Source of the DNA: Eurosta solidaginis | Lineage: Eukaryota > Arthropoda > Insecta > Diptera > Tephritidae | Assembly (NCBI RefSeq): GCF_040869045.1 | Contig: NC_090321.1 | Span: 34,469,426-34,533,425 of the forward strand | Direction: 5' to 3' | Length of the DNA: 64,000 nt | Shown: piece by piece, positions 55,151-64,000 of the stretch | Numbering within the stretch: the stretch's first letter is position 1 | Layout: every line of letters begins with the position of its first letter | The notes under the pieces: generated by a model | The model's database searches: none | Told to the model about the DNA's origin: nothing | The model's input: the letters and a program-made list of their open reading frames with translations, nothing else | Position numbers and translations under genes: made by a program

Positions 55151-56639
55151 AAACCAAATACTGGCTGTATTATACTCATATCCACATGTTAACTAAGATC
55201 TACATAGCGTGCACTCCCACAAGACAAGAATGGGCAAATTGGGAACGTGTTGATGGAAGTAGGGGCTGGTATCTTTTTTCCGGGACTGATACTTTCCGAC
55301 AACTGTAGAGCTGATGAGATGCCCAGGAGGGGTACGGCCGCCCATATCCATCCCGTGAAATTAATGTAAGTGCTAGCACGAACACTTTAAGGAGGGAAAA
55401 TATGCTCTGGTTAGTGCAGATACATGCAAATCAATGTCCGTTTGGCCTTCCCTTTATAAAGGATGAATGACTTTCTTTTGATCTTAAATAAGTAAAAAAA
55501 AATATAGATACTGGTAAGGATTCAAACTGGTCTGTTCTCACGACACTAAGATTAGAATCGAATCCTGCGAATCAAATTTTGTTCGACCTTGCTATGAAAA
55601 AGGATGCATAAACTCTTTTGACCTTGAATAAGTAGGTGCTATGAACGCTGGTAAGGGTTCTCACTAGACCCTGTTTTAGAAAAATCACTGCCTATAGTAT
55701 GATCCGCAATTAATGACGCCAATGCAGATGTTTTGAGGAGGATGAAAGTCTGTCCGAGCCTACATTTATCATGTGTGCCAGCTTTCCGACAATCTTTTAC
55801 TAGTCTGTCTCTAATGGTGAAAGATCTAGTTAGGAAACTCCAAACTTCACTTCGAATACATACATATATTGCCGTTGTAAGCTCATCACCCATGCAGGTC
55901 CTTTTGAAGTCCCTATAACCTGAGTACTAGACTGCGTATAATATGTTATGTATCATCTTTTGAATGAAACGGCGGCCATCCACAACAAGCTCAGAGTTAG
56001 TTGAAAATAAGTAAACTTATGTGTTTGTGAGGTGGATTTTGTCGAAGCCCAGGTAACACTCGTTTAACTCACTGAAAAGTAGAAGTCACAGCGACAGACT
56101 GAGTCGGGGATAGGTCCCAGGAGGGCATTGATGGGTTATGGGTAACAGTCGTGTAAGCGATCGTGAGATTAGCCGAAGATCTGAGGTTGTAGTTTCTTAA
56201 GCAGCTAGCAAGGATTGTGGCAGTAACACTGGGGCACTTGCGATATGTCGCTGGATGTCAAAGGTTCACGGTAGCAATGGTATTAATTGAGACAACAACA
56301 ACTGAACGGATGTATGCTTGAGGGGGGTATCAAAGGCGATATTTAATGTTCGTTCGCTGAATACCCTCGCCACAAAATTTGTATGAATGCCCATGTTGTT
56401 GAGCGCGCTGCTGTATTATAGTCTGGTTTTAGCCGAAGGTGTGTGTATCTTTTACAGCGCAACGTTGCATATTAGGAACTTATTTTTAAACATGGACGAG
56501 GATAATTTCTCCATAGGACCATATTTCCAAGAAACTATAGCCTGGGCTCATTATTTATTGTCTTCTTCGGGATTCGTATAGGAACTTTTCAGAAAGTTGT
56601 CTGGTTCTTTATGGTTTCAGTACGTTTCTTTTTTCAAGT
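55151..56639. other. No gene recognised
   Basis: Unique sequence of mixed composition. A loosely repeated pair (TAAAGGATGAATGACTTTCTTTTGATCTTAAATAAGTA near 55457 and AAAAGGATGCATAAACTCTTTTGACCTTGAATAAGTA near 55598, each followed by a CTGGTAAGG) suggests an old ~140-bp duplication. Confidence 0.4.
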
Positions 56640-56990
56640 GTTATAGGTATCAGTTTGATAACAAACTTATGAGACGTCTATAACACATCGATAACTTGTC
56701 GTTAACAAATCGTTTCATTCCGAATAAAAATCCATATGAAATTCGATTAAAAAACGATTTCTCATCGGTAACATTTCTTATCGATAACAAATTTATAACA
56801 CTTTCATAACAAATTGATAACTCGTCTTGGATGACTTGTATTTATCTCCTCGACAGCACGCCGGCAAAAAAGCGACAGTAAACAGGTAGAAAACCGATAA
56901 CTCGCCGAAAGTGAGTGGGTAACACCCTCATAAATCGCCGATAACAATCCGATAACTCGACGATAACAGTTGTTTACGATAAGGTGCTTT
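56640..56990 (-). repeat. TTATCGATTTG minisatellite, array 4
   Basis: Units like AACACATCGATAACTTGTCG and AACAAATTGATAACTCGTC, opposite orientation to arrays 1 and 2. Confidence 0.65.
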
Positions 56991-57514
56991 GAACACTTCG
57001 ACAGCGTGTCATCCGGCTTCGGTTTTGGGTTATCATCTTTGCTTTTCCCTCCCCTCTCTTTAGTTTCTTCTTGCCTACCTCCCACCACTTCCCCACATTA
57101 CGCCTACACTTCGGCTTTCACTTACGGGTCCCGAAGATTTCACTGAGATTAAAGAATAAAATGCGCTTAACAAAGCGAAGCTCATTGACATTGATGACAG
57201 GCGCGCGCATATAGATATTAAGCACCCCAAAAAATATACAAACATTTTCCCACACACACCGTCTGCGGCACTGAAAGTGATTGGCGGTGTTATGAGCGCT
57301 GTGCGCGCATGTTCATTCTGCTGCAAAGTTAAAGTGTCCATAAACTAATTTTCCAAACTGCCGTGTTCGATTGGAATGTGTTGCACTCGTTTCTCTGCTT
57401 AGCACAGCTAAGTTCGACTGCGTGGCTATACCTGAATACATTTTGCAGGGTGGAAGTTTAAATGCTGGGGTGGTTCGAAAAAGCTTTGATACTCCGCTGT
57501 GAAAAAATTTTCTG
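56991..57514. other. No gene recognised
   Basis: Starts with a pyrimidine-rich stretch (57040-57100). Overlapping minus-strand frames (57075-57564) have no recognisable domain. Confidence 0.4.
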
Positions 57515-57529
57515 TCATAATATTTTTCA

Positions 57530-58081
57530 GAACGCGGGTTCGAATCGAGCTCAATGCCTAACAATAATTTTTTATCATTATTATTGTTATGATAAATTTT
57601 TTCTCAATTGATCAGTAGGCCGATATAACAACAAAAATTGTTAATACATCCCAGAGCACGGGGAAAAAAGTGTCAATAAAATAAGAAAATATGGCAGCAT
57701 TGCCATCAAACAAGTCCAATTTTCACTTCCATTCTGCAACAGATGTCGCAGTGTTGTGAATATCAATTGGCACGAACCAGAATAGAAATAGGATTAATGA
57801 AGACAAACAAAAAACCGCTGTGATGGCTGAATGGTTATAGCAGCGGCGCCTAAACTTTGCCGATGAAGGAATTTAGCAGTTCCCGAACGGGATCTATACA
57901 ACGAGCTTTGGCAGTTATTTAAAGTTTTTCTTTCTTCTATTCTAATTAAAAAAAAAAAAAAATTTTCAATTAATAAAAAATTTATCATAACAATAATAAT
58001 GATAAAAAATTATTGCTAGGCCATGAGCTCGATTGGAACCCGCGATCTTACAAATCAGTAAGCCGATATAACAACAAAAAT
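57530..58081 (+). mobile_element. Composite hairpin retroposon, locus 2
   Basis: A 552-bp insertion flanked by a perfect 15-bp duplication TCATAATATTTTTCA (57515-57529 and 58082-58096). It opens with an inverted copy of its own 3' body (GCGGGTTCGAATCGAGCTCA against TGAGCTCGATTGGAACCCGC at 58025), then a linker, a tRNA-like head with A box TGGCTGAATGG (57824-57834), body, and an ATATAACAACAAAAA tail. It is a diverged relative of 17218-18211, with one forward unit instead of two. Confidence 0.8.
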
Positions 58082-58096
58082 TCATAATATTTTTCA

Positions 58097-58975
58097 TTTG
58101 ACCGACTCGTCAGCTTATAGCTTCCATGAGAATGCGCTACTGAAATACGAAAGTGTAAGTGGAAGCCTGAGAAAATACACTATGTTGAGGCGGATAGACA
58201 AAATAATACGGATTTTAGATACTACCAAATCTATTTATCTACTATCTTCCATTTACTGAAGTCATTTGATTTGAAAAAAATAAGGATTTTAGTGTGCCCA
58301 ACATTGGGTTACAGAAAAAGGGAAATGTTCTCAGTATGGACTTCGACGTTTTTTCCACGATAGCTAAGTACGAGCAGCGGGACCAGGAATGATATCCGTT
58401 CAACTGCTATTGAGTTCTAAACAACACCTTGGTTTGATCTTTGCCCAAGAGGAGAATTTATTCTACCTACATTTGTCTCACATTTCACGTTTCACTGCCC
58501 ACAATAGATGCTCCTTCACTTCAGTTACGTAATAATTTCGTCCACATATTCTTTCCTGTCTTCAACGAAACTTTATTTTTTACTACCTCCCCATTCGGTT
58601 TATTTCTTCTTATTGATCTTACAAAAGTGGCTGTATTGTCTCCTACCTCTTGAATTGTCAGACTGAATGTCTCAAAAATACGTAACTCCCGCACTTACCG
58701 ACATCAAAACCATCATATTTTAAGCAAATATTTTCAGAATATATCGATTTTACTCACAACACAAGGGCGTAGAAAGTGTAGAGGAAAGTGGGAAAAATGC
58801 TCTGCCTTATAACTTCGAGTGTGATGTATGTATATCCAAGTAAAATAATTAGGAGAAGGATCAGGAGATATAGGGAGTTCAAGCTGAGCGATGAAATCGT
58901 TAAATATAAAATATGTCCTGCCCTCGCCAGATAATGCTCCAGTTATACGGATTGACAGAGGTATTTTACAACATA
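58097..58975. other. No gene recognised
   Basis: A 70-codon frame at 58441-58653 starts with TTG and has no motif. No repeat partner. Confidence 0.4.
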
Positions 58976-59150
58976 CTAGCAGTGCCGGTAGACTTTGTTC
59001 TGCCCTAACTTTGGTTTATCTGCATGATTTTTAAAAGGTTTTTACCCCCATGCCTCTCTTCCTACCACCCCTTTCCCGCTCCCGCTCTCTTCTTCCGCCT
59101 TGCTTTTTCAACAAAGTGATGTAGTGGAATGCACTCGCTGAACGCGCAAC
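58976..59150 (-). mobile_element. Helitron-like 3' end fragment
   Basis: In reverse complement it ends GGGCAGAACAAAG...GGCACTGCTAG|T and is preceded by CAGATAAACCAAAGTTAG and a purine-rich tract, matching 35930-35994. It is a truncated third member of the Helitron family. Confidence 0.65.
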
Positions 59151-59224
59151 AAAACGTTTGGTTCACAGGGAGCAAACAAACAAATAAATTTTTTCGAAAT
59201 AATTTCATTTTTCTCTGATTAAGG

Positions 59225-60490
59225 ATGGGCAAGGAACGGTCTTTGGTCCTACAATCGGAACCAATCTTTTGCCATCAAGATGTAAGATCTCCCAAATGGT
59301 TGGGTCAAATGGAAATATGGGCATCTTTAGTACCAGGTTCCAGCATAAAGAGATACACCAAACTACTTGGCTGTCTCCTGATCGAAGTACACGAAACCAT
59401 ATTGACCATATTGATCGAATGCAGACATGCCCTGGATGTGGCACTCAAGATATTTACATGCATGCATCAACTCCTCTGTATAATATGGTCGGATAAGCGC
59501 ATTCCTGAAGATTGGAGTTTAGGTGTGCTCTGCCTAGTCCCCAAGAAAAACAATTCCCCAATCCGTGCCAATTATTGCCAAATCAGCCTGCTTAATATCG
59601 CGTATAAGGTTTTAATAAGCGTACTGTGAGAAATACGGAAGCCGACAATCAACGAACTGATCTTATCAGTGCAGCTTCGGTCCTGGTAAATCTACTATAG
59701 ATATTCACAACCCGCCAGGTCTTGGAGAAGACTCACAATGGGAGAATCGACACTGACTATCTTTTTGTCGGCTTTGAAGCAGCCTTTGATTGGGCGAAAA
59801 GAAGCTAGATGTATGCAGCTATGTTCGAATTTAAGTTCCCTGCAAAGTTAATAAGTTAACACCACCAGCGCCGTAATGATTGGGATGAACCCCGCCCGAG
59901 CCATTCGAAACCAAACGAGGATTCAGACAAGACAACTCGCTTTCGTGCAATTTGTTTAACATCATGCTGGAGAAGATAACTCTAGCAGCAGAACTGAAGC
60001 GGGATGGTTCAAACTATTATAAGAGCGTATAATTACTAGCGTATTTTGATGATATTATGATATTTGGGAACCAGCATTAACACAAAAACAACGTCAGCCT
60101 GTAAATTAAACGGAGAATAACTTTTGCCAACAAGTGATACTTTGGACTGAGTAGGCAATTGAAACGTGAAGATCACAAAAATGACGCTTTACAATCATCA
60201 TACCTGTCCTGACGTATGCCTCGGGATCGTGGAAGGTGTTGAGAGAAGATGAGATGACTCTGGTAGTGCAAGAGAGAAAAGTTATCCGGAAGATTTATTG
60301 TTCTCTCCGTTATGCCGAAGGAAGGGGGAGACCTCCAATCAGTTGGGATAGGCAGGCGGAGGAAGACTTGACCTTCCTTGGTGCTACCAATTGGCATCAC
60401 TTATCGCGAAACAGGGATGGCTGGCGTGACTTGATAAGAAATGGCAAAAATCGCTTAAGCGTTAAAGCGTCATTTGATGATAATGATAAG
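59225..60490 (+). pseudogene. Decayed RTE-like LINE, larger RT portion
   Basis: A 134-codon open piece ends with IPEDWSLGVLCLVPKKNN and ISLLNIAYKVL (RT motifs before the palm; about 59505-59620). After stops, a KSV..LLAYFDDI piece (60022) shows the catalytic box changed from YADD to YFDD and fused by deletion to the downstream GTSINT-like region. Then VVQERKVIRKIY (60264) and GRGRPPISWDRQAEEDL (60326) follow, and a TGATGATAATGATAAGA tail. It belongs to the same broad family as 242-1084, but to a subfamily with an ATGATA-type tail. Many lesions. Confidence 0.75.
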
Positions 60491-60888
60491 AATCTTACGG
60501 ACCGGCCGTTCACTAATGGTGGAAGACTGGCTACACCCATGTACATATATCTTAAGAATGAATGCTGTGTGACTAAGCTTGCATATCTGCCAGACGCGCT
60601 GACGACTTCGAAAAGTTTTATAGTGGATGGAAAATTACGACAAGGCCAATTTGTTTGCACCAATTGCACATACCATACATTCATACACACAGAGCACAAA
60701 CATATATATAACAACATCTTTTAAAGACCATCAAACGTCCTGTTGACCACACTGCCGTTGTGTTATAATTTATTTAATGACGCCTTTTTGTTGTGCCCGA
60801 TAAGCGATCACACCGATCAGCTTAGCGATCAACTAAAATCATGGATCTCGCAGACGCATCGTCGGCGGCATCGATCAGTGATGATTTT
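60491..60888. other. No gene seen
   Basis: Non-coding stretch with repeated GCGATCA motifs near 60805-60830; nothing further. Confidence 0.4.
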
Positions 60889-60890
60889 TA

Positions 60891-62564
60891 TACTCAGCTG
60901 AGCAGAGCTCACAGAGTATATTCACTTTGTTCGCATAACGGTAATCCGTAACGGCATAAACTAATCGAGATAGATATAGACTTCTATATATCAAAATAAT
61001 CTGGATGAAAAAAGAAATTCATTTAGCCATGTCCGTCCGTCCGTCCGTCCGTCTGTCCGTCCGTCCGTAAACACGATAACTTGAGTAAATTTTGAGATAT
61101 CTCGATGAAATTTGGTATGTAGGTTCCTGGCAGCTCATCTCGGATAGCTGTTTAAAATGAACGAAATCGGACTACAACCACGCCCACTTTTTCCATATAG
61201 AAGATTTTGAAAACCCGAAAAAGTACGATAATTCATTACCAAAGACGGATAAAGCGATAAAACTTGGTAGACGACTTGAACTTATGACGCAGAATAGAAA
61301 ATTAGTAAAGTTTTGGGCAATGGGCGTGGCACCGCCCACTTTTAAAAGAAGGCAATTTAAAATTTTGCAAGCTGTAATTTGGCAGTCGTTGAAGATATCA
61401 TTATGAAATTTTGCAGGAACATTATTCCTATTACTATATGTATGTTTAATAAAAATTAGCAAAATCGAAGAACGACCACGCCCACTTTTAAAAAAAAAAA
61501 TTTTTTAAGTCAAATTTTAACAAAAAATTTAATATCTTTACAATATATAAGTAAAGTATGTCAACATTCAACTCCTGTAATGATGTGGTGCAACAAAATA
61601 CAAAAATAAAAGAAAATTTCAAAATGGGCGTGGCTCCGCCCTTTTTCATTTAATTTGTCTAGAATACTTTTAAGGCCATATGTCGAACTAAAATTTACCA
61701 ATCCTTGTGAGATTTGGCTTGTGCATAGATTCTATGGCGATAACTGCATTTTGTGAAAATGGGCGAAATCGGTTGAAGCCATGCCCAGTTTTTATACACA
61801 GTCGACCGTCCGTCCGCCATTAACACGATAACTTGAGCAAAAATCGATATATCTCAACTAAACTCAGTTCACGTACTTATCTGAACTCACTTTATCTTGG
61901 CATAAAATATGGCCGAAATCCGACTGTAACCACGCCCACTTTTCCGCTATCGAAAATTACGAAAAATGAAAAAAATGCCATAATTCTATATCAAATATGA
62001 AAAAAATAATGAAACATGGTAATTGGATTGGTTTATTGACGCAAAATATAACTTTAGAAAAAACTTTGTAAAATGGGTGTGACACCTACCATATTAAGTA
62101 GAAGAAAATGAAAAAGTTCTGCAGGGCGAAATCAAAAACTCTTGGAATCTTGGCAGGAATACTGTTCGTGGTATGACATACATAAATAAATTAGCGGTAT
62201 TCCACAGAAAATGTTCTGGGTCACCCTGGTCCAAATTTCGTTCGATATCTCGAAAACGCCTTCACATATACAACTAACCCTTTTAAACCCCTCATTAATA
62301 CCTTAAATTTGATACCCATATCGTAGAAACACATTCTAGAGTCACCCCTGGTCCACCTTTATGCGATATCCTATAGAACTAAGCCCCACTCTCTTTTAAA
62401 ACACTTTTTAATACCTTCCATTTGAAACCTATGTCATACAAACACATTCCAGGGTTACCCTAGGTTCATTTTGCTAAATGGTGGTTTTCCCTTATTTTGT
62501 CTCCAAAGCTCTCAGCTGGGTATGTAATGTTCGTTTACACCCGAACTTAGCCTTCCTTACTTGT
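60891..62564 (-). mobile_element. INE-1/mini-me-like element, inverted copy
   Basis: Reverse complement of the 6860-8768 element in all parts: TATACTCAGCTGAGCAGAGC hairpin end, TATATAGAAGTCTATAT tract, CCATGTCCGTCCGTCCG core (61030-61070), CACGCCCACTTTT motifs, shortened 130-bp array (62220-62480), and a CCGAACTTAGCCTTCCTTACTTG end. The array has fewer units than the copy at 6860. No coding sequence. Confidence 0.65.
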
Positions 62565-64000
62565 TTTGTTTGCCAATGTTGTTGAGTAATTTTTGCTTTA
62601 TCTTCAGCAATACATATTTCATCATCGAGCACAAAATCGAATGCTGTCAGTGGGATGTTGATGCAAATTTATGATCTACATTCGTTTCCTTCGAATGCAA
62701 TTGGAAATGAGTATATCTGTTGTTGGCAGCAGTAGTGGCGGTGGAAGGAAGCTACTGCACCTCTTTACGTATTGCGATGTCTTTGTCGGTTGGCGTTGGA
62801 CTGGCCTATTCGTTTATTTATTTTTAATATTTTTGTTCAATAGCAATAATCATAAAATGTTGTTAATGTGTTTTTAAATAGTGCGATTAAAATAATATAT
62901 TGCTTGCGCTTTTAAATCTTGAAAGAGAGATACCTACAGACCACTGAAAGGGTTAGTGTTGTTAGGGAAAATAACTTGCCTAAACATATTTTCGAGAATT
63001 TGAGTGAGTGCATGCGTGATTGACATATTTATGGAGCACAAAAGTAATATGCCGCTAATATTGCTGGAAATTCTTATTATATGCGGAGTTTTATTTTAGG
63101 AACGCGATGTGCCGCAGAAAAATTTATTTCAGAAATCAGTATGTATTGTATCGTATTTGAAACAAAAAAAACATTCGTTTTATTTAGCTATATCTCACGA
63201 ATAATACTATCCTACCACTTCTTCTCTATCCCCCTTTTGCTTACTCTGTCTTTATAAATCTCTCTCTCTTTCTATATAAATGTCCCTCTCTCCCTACATC
63301 TTTTCCCTCGCTCTGTCTCTTCCTCACCCTCTCACTCTCTCCTTCTCGAATATCTCTTTCTCCTAATACTTATCCTTTCCTCTCTTTCTGCCTTTCCCTA
63401 ACTCGCTCAATTTCTCTGTAGATTTTTCTATATTCTTACCTCTCCGTTTCTTTTTCCACTTTTTCTTGCACTTCAACACGAAAAGTGACCCACTTATTAG
63501 CCTTGGCAAAAGCTCCAGTTGAACTAAGTTCAAGTAAACTACAGCGCAAATAAGGTCACTGGTATGAAAGTATTTTAAATAGTAACCTTGGCAAAAATAT
63601 GAACCGAGCGTTGAACCAAATTTCAAAAGAAGCGTAAAAAAAACTTTTTTAAAATAGGTCGGTCCACTTCCCGACGGAAATGTTACTTCAAAAATAAAAG
63701 TTAAAAGTTGACTTTTCGTATTGTCGTTGAAACACTTCTTATCAGGGATCGTAATGGTTACGACTTTTAAAATAAAATTAAAAATTTAGTAGTTATTTTT
63801 TGACTCTTACCATACGAAAGATTATTTCCGTCGTATCTTAGAAAAACTTTTTGGTTGCTACATACTTGGGATTCTTTTCGTGACTAATTCGGGATTTCCT
63901 TTGGTAGAATGACCCAGATTTCGCAACTACATATTTCAGAATCATCTCGGAGCTGTTTCGATCGATTCCGTACTATTACAGATCCGTTTCGGGACTGTTC
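62565..64000. other. No gene; low-complexity and decayed repeat
   Basis: 63200-63480 is a plus-strand pyrimidine-rich tract (TCTCTCTCTT and similar), like those inside the Helitron and 32-kb repeats but without their flanking blocks. 63860-64000 has GATTTCG/GGAATC/TTTCGGGAC-type short motifs that recall the repeat at 2280-2940 on the opposite strand. Open frames at 62671 and 63363 have no recognisable domain. Confidence 0.4.

Noticed and set aside
61020..61075. CRISPR-like short repeat (GTCC)n
   Set aside because: It is the microsatellite core of an INE-1-like element, has no spacers, and the genome is eukaryotic.

Overview
This window is eukaryotic, AT-rich and almost entirely made of transposable elements and their remains. 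I found no host protein-coding gene that I can support, and no rRNA or functional tRNA gene. The repeat content (INE-1/mini-me-like elements with a (GTCC)n core, RTE-like and R4-like LINEs, tRNA-derived SINEs, non-autonomous Helitrons, TA-flanked MITEs) points to a higher fly. A tephritid fruit fly is my best guess, but that is inference from the repeat style, not from a marker gene. The longest open frames belong to retrotransposons.

Layout. 1-1980: a minus-strand Helitron-like element cut by the window edge, with a young 5'-truncated LINE (240-1127) inside a perfect 16-bp target duplication. 2.0-6.9 kb: a decayed short-period repeat, a TA-flanked MITE (3765-4729), a hAT transposase remnant and a complete SINE with a 13-bp duplication. 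6.86-8.77 kb: an INE-1-like element; its inverted partner is at 60.89-62.56 kb. 10-18 kb: a decayed LINE, a second (short) copy of the TA-flanked MITE, a TTATCGAT minisatellite, and an unusual composite retroposon with a perfect 262-bp inverted repeat (17.2-18.2 kb). 19.1-24.6 kb: a long AAATA-type microsatellite hosting an R4/Dong-like LINE with a restriction-like endonuclease, broken by one stop and one frameshift. 24.6-33.7 kb: decayed LINEs, SINEs and MITEs. 33.9-36.0 kb: a complete Helitron-like element with a 133-bp tandem array. 36-46 kb: MITEs, another TTATCGAT array, and a foldback-like structure whose inverted arms are 20-bp minisatellites (44.0-45.7 kb). 46-60 kb: SINEs, palindromic MITEs, LOA/Jockey-like and RTE-like LINE debris, and a second composite retroposon (57.5-58.1 kb). 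The last 1.4 kb holds only low-complexity and decayed sequence.

The insertions are nested, so relative ages can be read: LINE into Helitron, SINE into palindromic MITE, SINE into the loop of the foldback-like structure, R4-like LINE and an INE-1-like element into AAATA repeats. At least six insertions keep recognisable target-site duplications. The features most worth following are the composite hairpin retroposon (two loci, both with 13-15 bp duplications), the minisatellite-armed foldback, the MITE family that has acquired a tRNA-like (Pol III promoter-like) segment, and a ~130-bp tandem module shared by two different Helitron-like families. All comparisons were made by eye; boundaries without a target duplication are approximate.
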